Below are positions 56,490-64,000 of a stretch of DNA of 64,000 nucleotides, piece by piece; within the stretch, counting starts at the first letter, position 1, and every line of letters begins with the position of its first letter. Position numbers and translations under genes: made by a program. The DNA comes from Blastopirellula sediminis (lineage in GTDB: Bacteria; Planctomycetota; Planctomycetia; Pirellulales; Pirellulaceae), in contig NZ_JAJKFT010000002.1 in the NCBI RefSeq assembly GCF_020966755.1, forward strand, positions 744,001 to 808,000, written 5' to 3'. The notes below the pieces were generated by a model. It saw nothing but the letters and a program-made list of their open reading frames with translations. It was not told the DNA's origin and searched no databases.

Positions 56490-57389
56490 TTACTCGTTAG
56501 GAATCACCTGCCCGTCGTCTCGTTGGATCAAGTATTGATAAGCCGAGAGATTGATCGTCTCGGCATAGAACGAAACCGATCCGTCCGCTTTGGCGAAATT
56601 GGCTCCCCCGGGATGAAGCGAATAGGCGAGCGCCCAGTTATTGGTGGAGTTGATCCCACTTGTGACGTCGGTCGCACTCCCCGGACCTCGACCGATGCAG
56701 GAATAAGGTTGTCCCCCCGAGCCTTCGCCGTTGCGATAACCGACCCAGAGACCGGCATTGTAGCTGATAGAACCGACGGTGGTTCCGCTTCGCTCGCCGA
56801 ACAGGATGGTGTTCGAGGTTCCGTCGACAACGTCTCGAAACTTGACCGCGCTGTCGCCAGTGAACATCCCTCGATTAGCGGAGGTCCGATAGTAGACGGC
56901 GCTCATCGGCTTATTTCCAAACGAGGCGATATAATTCGACGTACCGCTGTTTCCCATCTTGGTGTTGATCGGGCCGATCACGTCGGTGGGACAAACAAAA
57001 CCATTGATCGGGATCCTCGGAATCAATCCGTTCGGATTTCCTCCCGACGGTGCGCTTACCCACTGCCAGCCAAAGTCGATCTGATCATGAATCGCCGTTT
57101 GCTCGATGAAGGGCAAGAGAAATGTCCCCCATCCCCAATAGTTGCCGTTGACGAACTGCGATCCGGTGACCTTCACCCAGCCCGAAGGGAAGCTGCCATG
57201 CGTATCGTGATAGTTGTGCGTCGCCAGTGCGAGTTGCTTCAGGTTGTTGGTGCAAGCCATCCGCCGCGCCGCTTCGCGCGCTTGCTGGACGGCGGGCAAG
57301 AGAAGTGCAATGAGCACGCCGATAATCGCGATCACCACCAATAGTTCGACTAACGTAAAAGCAGGGCGCGTTCTCACAGGACGTGACAT
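56490..57389 (-). CDS. DUF1559 pseudopilin-like protein
   Basis: The 299-residue product begins with a type IV prepilin motif: R-P-A-F-T-L-V-E-L-L-V-V-I-A-I-I-G-V-L-I, cleaved before Phe11 and with Glu15, the +5 residue. The long helix continues to Q-Q-A-R-E-A-A-R-R-M-A. It is followed by the DUF1559 domain: N-L-K-Q-L-A-L-A-T-H-N-Y-H-D-T-H-G-S-F-P, and at the end the C-terminal block L-H-P-G-G-A-N-F-A-K-A-D-G-S-V-S-F. This family is greatly expanded in planctomycetes. It is exported and probably processed by the prepilin peptidase, but pilus function has not been shown. Confidence 0.93.
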   Translation of the reverse strand: MSRPVRTRPAFTLVELLVVIAIIGVLIALLLPAVQQAREAARRMACTNNLKQLALATHNYHDTHGSFPSGWVKVTGSQFVNGNYWGWGTFLLPFIEQTAIHDQIDFGWQWVSAPSGGNPNGLIPRIPINGFVCPTDVIGPINTKMGNSGTSNYIASFGNKPMSAVYYRTSANRGMFTGDSAVKFRDVVDGTSNTILFGERSGTTVGSISYNAGLWVGYRNGEGSGGQPYSCIGRGPGSATDVTSGINSTNNWALAYSLHPGGANFAKADGSVSFYAETINLSAYQYLIQRDDGQVIPNE

Positions 57390-57547
57390 CAGATCGGCTC
57401 CAAGCGGCGGAGATAGGAAGGATTTCGAATTGACTGTCGCGAAAAGAAACAGCGACTACGAAGTAATGCTAACGCAAATGGCCAGATTTATCCTCACGAC
57501 TCTGCACATTAACTCCCCCTCAGTTTGCGCAGGTCGTACCGGCCGAA

Positions 57548-58408
57548 TCAGTGCCGCCGCACCAGCAAAAACGTCCCGCCGATGACCAGGGCCATTCCGC
57601 CGATCATCACCGGCGTGATAGTTTCGCCCAGGAACAGGGCGCCCCACAAGACGCCGAAGACCGGCACGATGTAGGTGACGGTCAGCGCCTTGGTCGGCCC
57701 GCAATCGGCGAGCAATTGGTAATAGAGGACGAAGCCGATGGCGCTGCACAGGAGCGCCAGCGTGATCGTCGCGGCGATGACCGTCGGCGTGAACAATTCG
57801 GGTTTGGGAGGATAGAACGCGAGGCCCGGGATCAACACGGCGCCGCCGATCAACTGCGCGGCGCTGGCGACTCCCATCGGTTTTAGCCGCCCAGTGTGAG
57901 TCTTGATGTAGACCCCAGCCGCCGAATAGCAGATCGCCGCCGTCAGACAGGCGCCAATCGAAGCCAACAATGCCCAGGACGTTTCAACCGGTCCCAGCCC
58001 GGCGATGACGCCGACCCCGATCAAACCGAGTATCGCTCCCACGATCATCATTGGAGTAGGGCGGTCTTGGAAGATGAAGGCGCTCCAGACGACCCCAAAA
58101 ATAGGCGTCGTCGCATTGATCACCGCCGAATATCCAGCCGGAATATAGAGAGCCGCGACGCCGAACATGGTGAACGGAATCGCCGCGTTGAGCAGGCCGA
58201 TCACCGTGTATTGTCGCCAGTTGCGGCGCCACTCGATCTCGAGCCCGCGAGACGTAAACCAGATCGACAGAATGATCCCGGCGATCAGCAATCGGCTCGA
58301 AGCGAGCCCGAACGGCCCCAGCGCCGGCGCCATGATTCGCATCAGCAAGAACGACGCGCCCCAGATCGAGGCCAAAATCGTCAGCTTGATGGTGTCGCTT
58401 GGTCGCAT
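57548..58408 (-). CDS. EamA/DMT family transporter
   Basis: 286 residues with ten predicted transmembrane helices in two EamA halves: I-W-G-A-S-F-L-L-M-R near residue 17 and, in the second half, Y-S-A-A-G-V-Y. Repeated Gly/Pro-bearing helices such as P-V-F-G-V-L-W-G-A-L-F-L-G-E-T-I-T-P near the C-terminus are the signature of RhaT/EamA exporters. Family members export amino acids or other small molecules; the substrate cannot be told. The product ends in L-V-R-R-H. The gene stands alone between two non-coding gaps. Confidence 0.9.
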   Translation of the reverse strand: MRPSDTIKLTILASIWGASFLLMRIMAPALGPFGLASSRLLIAGIILSIWFTSRGLEIEWRRNWRQYTVIGLLNAAIPFTMFGVAALYIPAGYSAVINATTPIFGVVWSAFIFQDRPTPMMIVGAILGLIGVGVIAGLGPVETSWALLASIGACLTAAICYSAAGVYIKTHTGRLKPMGVASAAQLIGGAVLIPGLAFYPPKPELFTPTVIAATITLALLCSAIGFVLYYQLLADCGPTKALTVTYIVPVFGVLWGALFLGETITPVMIGGMALVIGGTFLLVRRH

Positions 58409-59087
58409 GAAGGAGGACTAGTTGGTGAGAAATGGAGAGGGATTCGACCTTCGACAGACGCGAATCTCACAAAAAAGTTCGCCTCCGAAATAATCGAGAC
58501 CACTAACCTAGCAGAAACAGAGAGTTGCGGAAGGAATGCTGGCTCACATATGGCAGGAGATTACCGCAACTGCTCCTAAGACAAAAGGACAGTCAATCTC
58601 CGCTTTTTTCCTTAACAAACGTCAACTTATCGGCGTTTTGCCCAGCCATTCCGCCAGACGGCGAGTTTGCCAAAAATCGCTCGCGCCGAGCAGCGAGAAA
58701 ACCTTTGACGCTGGCCCGATTGGAATCCATAATCTCGGCTACTCAAACCCCCTCGGCTTTCTTACTTGACAAGTCCGACGCACGATTGAGCCTAGCGATT
58801 GCCGGGCTCGAAAATGTCTTGTAGCCCTGTTGGAAAGTCGATCGAGATTGCCGCGCCGCCGGCAACCGGAGGAGAAGTGGTCGTCGATTCCTTTCAAGTA
58901 ATGCGAATCGAAGACCCGAAAGTTTTTTGGAGACGTCTCTAACGAGACAATTAACCATAACCAGGCGACAAGAAGTCAGGCTTCGCCTAACCGTTTTTTC
59001 CAAAATGTCCGCGGAAAAAAACGAACGCCTACTCGTCAACGGCAAAAGCTTATCTGACATCACGAGCTTATTAGGAATACGAATACG
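58409..59087. other. 679-bp non-coding gap
   Basis: No reading frame with recognisable protein content on either strand. Composition is more AT-rich than the surroundings. I see no repeat, RNA or strong promoter. Confidence 0.5.
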
Positions 59088-59531
59088 ATGGGACTTTTGG
59101 ATTCACTTTTTGGAGGGATGGAAAGCTCCTCCAAACTGACGCCGCAGGAAGCGTTCGCCGGCATTTTGATGGGCGCCAGCGGATGCGACGGACATATCGC
59201 CGAGGACGAAGTCACCGGCTTGATTACCTGCCTGGTGCGGATGAAGCTCTACCAGCGATACGATGGCCGCCAGTTCGGTAAAACCCTGAACAAACTGCAC
59301 GGCTTGATGAAGAAGAAGGGGGTCGAAGCGTTGATCGACGCTTGCACCGAAACCCTTCCGCAAGATCTGAAACGAGCGGCTTTCGCCAACGCATGCGACA
59401 TCGTGCTGGCGGACGGCGTGGTCGAAAACGACGAGAAGATTTTCATGGAACGTTTGCGCGACAAGCTGCAAATTGATCCGAAAGTCGCCAAAACGATCGC
59501 CGAAGTGATGGTCATCAAGAACAAGGGCTAA
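59088..59531 (+). CDS. TerB-like protein, paralog 1
   Basis: The 147-residue protein fits the TerB (tellurite resistance B) fold: all helical, with C-D-G-H-I-A-E-D-E-V near residue 33 and A-D-G-V-V-E-N-D-E-K-I-F-M near residue 107, acidic motifs able to bind metal. It has no signal peptide; the short N-terminus M-G-L-L-D-S-L-F-G-G is hydrophobic and could contact a membrane. No other ter genes are present, so resistance is not implied. The downstream paralog follows after 69 bases. Confidence 0.75.
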   Translation: MGLLDSLFGGMESSSKLTPQEAFAGILMGASGCDGHIAEDEVTGLITCLVRMKLYQRYDGRQFGKTLNKLHGLMKKKGVEALIDACTETLPQDLKRAAFANACDIVLADGVVENDEKIFMERLRDKLQIDPKVAKTIAEVMVIKNKG

Positions 59532-59600
59532 CCGGCTCCACTTCAAGACCGCACGTTGGTCGCCAACCCAACCAAACCCTCAGACGATTTGGAATATCTC

Positions 59601-60047
59601 ATGTCACTTTTCGATGATGTATTTGACGACTCCTCCTTCGCTCCTGAACAGTTCGGTCCTCAGGAAGGCTTCGCCGGCACGCTGTTGGCCGCTTCGGCCT
59701 GCGACGGTCATATCGCGGACGAAGAAGTCGGGGCGCTCATTACGACGCTGTCGCGGATGAAGATGTATCAGAATGTCCCGCCCCACAAATTCAGCTCGAT
59801 GATGGATCGCCTGTTGGGCGTCCTGAAACGCGGCGGTCCCGAGAAACTGATCGCCGTCGCCATCCCGGCCGTCCCGCCGGAACTGCGCGAAACGGTCTTC
59901 GCCAACGCGTGCGATATCGTCCTGGCCGACGGCGTGGTCGAAGCGGACGAAAAGGCGTTTATCGACGACCTGATGATCAAGCTCGAAATGGATTCGCAGC
60001 GAGCCAAGACGATCGTACAAGTGATGGTCTACAAAAATCAGGGCTAA
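59601..60047 (+). CDS. TerB-like protein, paralog 2
   Basis: 148 residues, aligning with its upstream neighbour over the whole length: C-D-G-H-I-A-D-E-E-V, L-S-R-M-K-M-Y-Q, F-A-N-A-C-D-I-V-L-A-D-G-V-V-E-A-D-E-K. It has a different acidic N-terminus (F-D-D-V-F-D-D-S-S-F). ATG at 59601 was chosen because it begins the region similar to its neighbour, with GGA 8 bases upstream. The pair is a tandem duplication and may make a heterodimer. Confidence 0.75.
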   Translation: MSLFDDVFDDSSFAPEQFGPQEGFAGTLLAASACDGHIADEEVGALITTLSRMKMYQNVPPHKFSSMMDRLLGVLKRGGPEKLIAVAIPAVPPELRETVFANACDIVLADGVVEADEKAFIDDLMIKLEMDSQRAKTIVQVMVYKNQG

Positions 60048-60251
60048 CCGTTTTTCCACCTCGCTTTCTCACTGGGAAAGCGACTGGCGGAGATGAAACA
60101 GCCCAACCGCATCGTCAACATGGCCGACGACTTCGCTACCGGAGTCGTCGGCTTGTTGTTTCTTGGGAATGGGAAAATTGGTCGGTCGTTTCCATTTCCA
60201 GCGAGTCGCGTTGGCCGCGGAAAATGCGCTCGTAGTCCCTGAACAATCGCC

Positions 60252-61229
60252 TTATTTGTCGCCGTCTTTCTTCATGCGAAACGAGTGCGCCGCATCTCGA
60301 AATCGAGCCATCCATTGGTCCGCTTCGTCGCGAGGAACCGTTCCGAAAATTTCGACGTAGCCTTTTGGTTTGAGCTGGAGCGTCAGCCGATATCCGGTCA
60401 CCTTCCAAGGCGTAAGTCCATCCTCTCGCTCGGCGACAAACTCAAAGCCGTCAAGTCCATCGACCGTCGTAAAGTTCTCCGATCTGATCTTCCCGAGTCT
60501 CGTGAAGCCTGTCCCTTCGCTCTTGATCGAAAAGGCTCGCAAGTCTTTGATCGGCTCAGCGTTCGGATAGTAGCTCACACTAAATCGCGCCAGGGGATCT
60601 TCGTCCGTTAAATGAGCTCGACTTAAATGCAGCGACCGGTCTCGTGAGGATATCTCCGTTTTTTCCAGTCCAGGCACGCGATCGATTGTATAGGCCAACT
60701 CCGCAAGCGACGGATACTTGACCGGAATCAACTCAATGCTCTTCATGCAATCCAAGAGAGAGGATTCGTACTTCGTCATCTCCTTCTTCGGAAAGAGCGC
60801 AAAAGTGACGTACGTCTGCTCTTCAGTTCCAAATAGGAGGAAGATCTTCGTGTAGAGCACATCCCCCGACGTTTGTTCCGTATTGATCCGATAACATTCA
60901 CGCCCCAACAACTCCATCTTTTCCTCGGATCGGACTCGAATCCCGATCTTACCCAAGCTTTTCGCAGATAATTCCTTCTTCACTTTCGCCAGCGGACGTT
61001 CAAATCGCATCCCGCCAATCAGCGCATAACCGTCTTCGCTGTCGTAAATAGCTTCGCCATCACGTGGCGTAAACCCAGCAATTCCCGGCAGAGAAATTCC
61101 CATATCGGGAAACTCGATTTTGAAATCTTCTTGCTTGACCGACGCCAGTTGCGCCGTCGCTGGCGTCGACCAACCGCTAAACGCAAGCAGCAGTCCCAAG
61201 TAGATTCGTAGGCGATCCAGGTTGAGCAT
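60252..61229 (-). CDS. Exported hypothetical protein
   Basis: The 325-residue product has a signal peptide (I-Y-L-G-L-L-L-A-F-S-G-W-S). The rest is beta-rich and soluble: E-F-P-D-M-G-I-S-L-P near residue 41, G-Y-A-L-I-G-G-M-R-F, V-L-Y-T-K-I-F-L-L-F-G and a W-M-A-R-F-R-D-A-A-H-S-F end. I cannot place it in a family. It is a single gene on the minus strand between two plus-strand operons. Confidence 0.6.
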   Translation of the reverse strand: MLNLDRLRIYLGLLLAFSGWSTPATAQLASVKQEDFKIEFPDMGISLPGIAGFTPRDGEAIYDSEDGYALIGGMRFERPLAKVKKELSAKSLGKIGIRVRSEEKMELLGRECYRINTEQTSGDVLYTKIFLLFGTEEQTYVTFALFPKKEMTKYESSLLDCMKSIELIPVKYPSLAELAYTIDRVPGLEKTEISSRDRSLHLSRAHLTDEDPLARFSVSYYPNAEPIKDLRAFSIKSEGTGFTRLGKIRSENFTTVDGLDGFEFVAEREDGLTPWKVTGYRLTLQLKPKGYVEIFGTVPRDEADQWMARFRDAAHSFRMKKDGDK

Positions 61230-61463
61230 AAAAGAACGACTTTCGAAGACTCTTAAACCAACGAAAAGGGAGAGGAGCGATATCAGGATACGATTCTCCC
61301 GAGTTGCACTACGCTACCAATCACGAAATCGAAAAGCCACATTTTTTTGACAATTCAGACGGCAATTTTACGAATCGTGCCGCCGTCTGTTTCGTCCTTC
61401 GCTTCGCTCCTTATCCGGCTATAATCACAGTCGGTTTCCATTTCTCTCTTATACCAATCTCCC

Positions 61464-62423
61464 ATGTCCACCTCCCGACGTCCTATCGGCATCCCGGTCA
61501 CCATCGCGGTCATTATGATCGTGCTGCTGGTCGTGTTGATCGTCGGCTGGGTGCTGCTGACCGTCTGGGGCGCCTACAACAACGAAGATTCGGCCACCCT
61601 CTACTGGACGATGTTGCCGATCGGCGCCACTTTTCTGTCGACCGTGTTGGGGGGCGTTATTTTTTACCTGGTGCTGTCGATCAAATCGATCAATTTGAAC
61701 ATCCGTCAGGCCAACTTCATCGACAGCGTCACGCACGAACTGAAGAGCCCGATCGCCTCCCTCAAGCTCTACCTGCAAACGCTCAACCGGCTGAAAGTGT
61801 CGGAGGCGGAAGCGGCCGAGTTTTACGACACGATGCTCAAAGACGTCGAACGGCTCGACCACTTGATCAATCACCTGCTCGAAGCGGGGCGGCTCGATCG
61901 GAGCCGCGATGAGGCCGAAGCGGAGGAGATCCGGCTCGACAAGCTGCTGATCGGTTGCGCCGAGTCGACGCTCCTGTTGTACCGAGCGCCGCGGGAGACG
62001 ATCCAGTTTCACCTGCAGCCGTGCGTCATGCACAGCTACCAGGGAGATCTCGACATCATCTTCCGCAACCTGATCGATAACGCGATGAAATATTCCGGCA
62101 GCGACGCGCTGATCGAGATCTTCTTGCGGCTCGACAGCCAACAGCGCGCGGTCGTCGAAGTCTCCGACAACGGGCCCGGCATCCCCAAGGGAATGCGTCG
62201 CAAGATCTTCGGTCGGTTCGTCCGCTTGGGGCTCGAACTGCAACGGGAAAAGCCGGGGACCGGGCTCGGTTTGTACATCGTCCGGACGCTCGTGCGACGG
62301 CTCAAAGGATCCGTTAAAGTATTGGACGGACGGCAAGGGCAGGGGACACGCTTTATCGTCACCTTGCCTGGGGCGCGGCCGCTGATCGAGAACCCGCCCA
62401 GCGAAGAACAGAACGCGGCATAA
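61464..62423 (+). CDS. Sensor histidine kinase
   Basis: The 319-residue protein has two N-terminal membrane helices (~12-35 and ~52-75) with only a short periplasmic loop between them, so no obvious sensor domain. The H-box is V-T-H-E-L-K-S-P with His91. The ATPase domain has the N-box N-L-I-D-N-A-M-K-Y-S, G1 D-N-G-P-G-I-P, F-box I-F-G-R-F-V-R and G2 G-T-G-L-G-L-Y-I-V. It phosphorylates the response regulator encoded 15 bases downstream. Confidence 0.95.
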   Translation: MSTSRRPIGIPVTIAVIMIVLLVVLIVGWVLLTVWGAYNNEDSATLYWTMLPIGATFLSTVLGGVIFYLVLSIKSINLNIRQANFIDSVTHELKSPIASLKLYLQTLNRLKVSEAEAAEFYDTMLKDVERLDHLINHLLEAGRLDRSRDEAEAEEIRLDKLLIGCAESTLLLYRAPRETIQFHLQPCVMHSYQGDLDIIFRNLIDNAMKYSGSDALIEIFLRLDSQQRAVVEVSDNGPGIPKGMRRKIFGRFVRLGLELQREKPGTGLGLYIVRTLVRRLKGSVKVLDGRQGQGTRFIVTLPGARPLIENPPSEEQNAA

Positions 62424-62438
62424 GCCAGAGAGGACGTC

Positions 62439-63248
62439 GTGCCGATGCACGGTGGTAAGTCAAAAGAACAGACGCGAATTCTGGTCGTCGAGGACGAAGC
62501 GCACCTCGCGATCGGCATTCGTTATAACTTGGAAGCGGAAGGGTTCGACGTCACCGTCGTCGAGGATGGCCGCAGCGCGCTCGAAGTGGTCGAGAAAAGC
62601 CCGCGGCAGATCGACCTGGTGATTCTCGACCTGATGCTCCCCGGCATGAGCGGCTACGCTGTCTGCGAGACGATCCGGGCCAATGGCGAGGATATGCCGA
62701 TTTTGATCCTCAGCGCTCGGACCCTCTCCGAAGATCGCAAGCGTGGGTTCGACGTCGGCGCCGATCAGTACATGATGAAGCCGTTCGATCTCGACGAGTT
62801 CATCAGCCGTGTGAAGAACCTGCTCGCCGCCCGCAATCGCCGCGAACAAAGCCGCAGCCGCGAAGAGCCGGAGGCGATGCGGCAATACGAGTTCAGCAAC
62901 GTTAAAATCGACTTTGACTCGTTCCAGGTCTCGATCGGCGACAAGACGGTCCGCTTGACGCAGCTCGAAGCGAAGCTCCTCCGCTACTTCTGCCAGAACG
63001 AAGGCCGCATCATCCCGCGCAACGAACTGCTGACCGAAGTCTGGGAGATGTCGCCGAACATCATCACCCGGGCGCCCGACCAGTTCATCCTGCGGCTGCG
63101 GAAGCTATTCGAACGCGATCCGTCCAACCCGCAGCACTTCATCACGATCCGCGACGCCGGCTATCAGTTTTTGGCGAGCGGAACCCCGGAAGGGGAGCAA
63201 TCGGCCGAAGCGGAAGAAACGCTGCCGGAAGAACCTTCGACTGACTAG
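62439..63248 (+). CDS. OmpR/PhoB-type response regulator
   Basis: The ~269-residue protein has a receiver domain with V-V-E-D-E-A, the phosphoacceptor Asp64 in D-L-V-I-L-D-L-M-L-P-G, Ser92 and Lys114 (M-M-K-P-F-D), and a C-terminal winged-helix DNA-binding domain with L-T-Q-L-E-A-K-L-L-R-Y-F, R-N-E-L-L-T-E-V-W and I-R-D-A-G-Y-Q-F-L. GTG 62439 has AGAGAGG 6 bases upstream; ATG 62445 is possible. A transcription factor partnered with the kinase upstream. Confidence 0.95.
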   Translation: MPMHGGKSKEQTRILVVEDEAHLAIGIRYNLEAEGFDVTVVEDGRSALEVVEKSPRQIDLVILDLMLPGMSGYAVCETIRANGEDMPILILSARTLSEDRKRGFDVGADQYMMKPFDLDEFISRVKNLLAARNRREQSRSREEPEAMRQYEFSNVKIDFDSFQVSIGDKTVRLTQLEAKLLRYFCQNEGRIIPRNELLTEVWEMSPNIITRAPDQFILRLRKLFERDPSNPQHFITIRDAGYQFLASGTPEGEQSAEAEETLPEEPSTD

Positions 63249-63264
63249 GTGGCAATTCGTCGCC

Positions 63265-63693
63265 TTACTCATCCAAGGTATAGAGGATATCGATGAATTC
63301 CCCAAAACTGCTCGCGACCTGCGAAATCGTACCGGTTTCGTAACTCACGTCGACGACTCGCATCGGACTTGTCATCAAGTCAAGGTAGAGATAGTTCCCC
63401 CCGGCATCGGCGGCGATTGGCAACAGCTTACGGTCTTCATCGTCGGTGGGCGCCATCACCGCCGAATCAATACCGCCCGATTCGTATCGCATGAACTCGA
63501 CGACTTGCCCTTCCCACTGCTGCTTGGCGTCGGCCTGAACAAACTTGAAGCCGAGCTCCAGATCGCTGGGAGCCTCGTAGCTGAGAAACGCAATATAGTC
63601 AGCGGGCAACGCCGTCTCACCGCTCTCCAAGGCGACAACCAAACCGGCGTGCCGAGTCCCACGTGAAAAGCCAAGTTCTTCGAGCTTTCGCAT
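63265..63693 (-). CDS. SUKH (SMI1/KNR4) family protein
   Basis: 142 residues with the SUKH pattern: L-P-A-D-Y-I-A-F-L-S-Y near residue 33, and Y-L-Y-L-D-L toward the end. Many SUKH proteins are immunity proteins against toxins, but no toxin gene lies beside it. The ATG at 63693 is chosen because further upstream (to 63798) the frame runs through a palindromic repeat. Confidence 0.7.
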   Translation of the reverse strand: MRKLEELGFSRGTRHAGLVVALESGETALPADYIAFLSYEAPSDLELGFKFVQADAKQQWEGQVVEFMRYESGGIDSAVMAPTDDEDRKLLPIAADAGGNYLYLDLMTSPMRVVDVSYETGTISQVASSFGEFIDILYTLDE

Positions 63694-63736
63694 ACGTCGA
63701 ATTCCAGCCTCGTCTAGCGAGGCACAAGGAGAGTGC

Positions 63737-63784
63737 CTGGCGCCATGCTCTTGTCGCGACTTCGCGAAAAGAGCATGGCGCCGG
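63737..63784. repeat. Intergenic palindrome, copy 2 of a two-copy family
   Basis: GGCGCCATGCTCTT at 63739-63752 pairs with AAGAGCATGGCGCC at 63769-63782, with an inner TCGCGA/TCGCGA stem and a 2-base loop. The end arms match those of the larger palindrome at 37488-37595. Confidence 0.75.
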
Positions 63785-63798
63785 TAAAGCAGATGCAT

Positions 63799-63832
63799 AA
63801 AAAAAGAGGGCCAACCAGGGCCCTCTCTTTTT
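63799..63832. terminator. Bidirectional terminator near the right end
   Basis: AGAGGGCC at 63805-63812 pairs with GGCCCTCT at 63819-63826; runs of A before and T after make it work in both directions. It mainly serves the minus-strand desaturase, whose stop is at 63851. Confidence 0.85.
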
Positions 63833-63850
63833 GTGCAGCGATCGCGGCGA

Positions 63851-64000
63851 TTAGTGAATCGCCGAGCCGTCTTTGCTTCGCTTCTTGTAGTCGACCACGT
63901 TCCAGGCCAGACCGGTCAGCTTCATCGCGCGGATGATGTTGTAGGTCAGGTCGAATTCCCACCACTTGTGACCATGGTTGGCCATGCGGGGATAGGCGTG
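63851..64000 (-). CDS. Fatty acid desaturase, C-terminal end (cut by window edge)
   Basis: Only the last 49 codons are present. They read H-A-Y-P-R-M-A-N-H-G, then K-W-W-E-F-D-L-T-Y-N-I-I-R-A-M-K-L-T-G-L-A-W-N-V. This is the end of the third His box and the closing helix of acyl-lipid/acyl-CoA delta-9 desaturases (typical form N-H-H-A-Y-P ... W-W-E-x-D-x-T-Y). The gene continues beyond the right edge. Confidence 0.85.
   Translation of the reverse strand, partial: HAYPRMANHGHKWWEFDLTYNIIRAMKLTGLAWNVVDYKKRSKDGSAIH

Noticed and set aside
58743-59063. 106-codon minus frame in the non-coding gap
   Set aside because: No binding site, basic low-quality composition and no family resemblance.
59088-60047. 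Tellurite-resistance operon
   Set aside because: Only TerB-like proteins are present; no terC, terD, terZ or terA relatives nearby.

Overview
The window reads as chromosomal DNA from a planctomycete, most likely Pirellulaceae (Blastopirellula/Bremerella-like). The evidence is the set of families present: a DUF1552 protein next to a PSCyt1/DUF1587-1592-1595-1588-1585 protein, a DUF1559 pseudopilin beside a small lipoprotein, a 3-keto-disaccharide hydrolase-like (DUF1080) protein, a giant VCBS-repeat protein that starts with an LEPR-XLL-like motif, and many exported TPR proteins. Coding density is high, most genes sit alone or in short operons, and the right end cuts a fatty acid desaturase gene.

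Layout. 0-3.4 kb: two exported proteins (a coiled-coil/TPR protein and a DUF3500 protein) and a 0.75 kb gap. 3.4-10.1 kb: a 2211-residue surface/adhesin-like protein with 15 near-identical ~114-residue VCBS/cadherin-like repeats, ending at a strong terminator. 10.3-18.9 kb: an RNA-repair neighbourhood with two overlapping RlaP-type nucleotidyltransferases, a SASA-type esterase on the opposite strand, then an operon of HAD phosphatase, Hen1 and Pnkp. 19-23.7 kb: assorted single genes (cyclase-type metal hydrolase, coiled-coil protein, PQQ-propeller protein, unknowns). 23.7-26.2 kb: a degraded mobile region beside tRNA-Val(CAC), holding a REP-associated tyrosine transposase (RAYT) gene between inverted palindromic repeats, a second inverted repeat pair, an integrase C-terminal remnant running into the tRNA, and other gene fragments. 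26.3-33.7 kb: two TatA/B-type genes and an operon of TPR protein, ExbB, ExbD and a membrane-anchored alpha-alpha toroid protein. 33.9-40.4 kb: DUF1080 protein, a Gly/Cys-rich membrane protein with an alpha/beta hydrolase, zinc-finger and LRR proteins, a beta-propeller protein and an Old Yellow Enzyme.

40.4-45.2 kb: ribonucleotide reductase, nrdA with two ATP-cones and nrdB. NrdB has Phe where class Ia enzymes carry the radical Tyr, and Glu as the first metal ligand, as in the chlamydial class Ic Mn/Fe enzyme. A pair of NrdR-like boxes 32 bp apart lies upstream, and a ~165 bp inverted-repeat element separates the two genes. 45.3-48.9 kb: three paralogous exported TPR proteins with a shared C-terminal tail, bracketed by inverted copies of an identical 29-bp repeat. 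49.1-53.4 kb: the DUF1552/DUF1592 pair. 53.7-58.4 kb: MFS transporter, DUF642-like protein, lipoprotein plus DUF1559 protein, and a DMT transporter. 59-64 kb: two TerB-like paralogs, an exported unknown, a histidine kinase/OmpR response regulator pair, a SUKH (SMI1/KNR4) protein and the desaturase fragment.

The most notable items are the RNA 3'-end healing, methylation and sealing cluster with an extra FCP1-like HAD enzyme and RlaP pair, the RAYT/REP element with identical repeat copies, the class Ic reductase, and two families of dispersed inverted repeats that sit between genes across the window.
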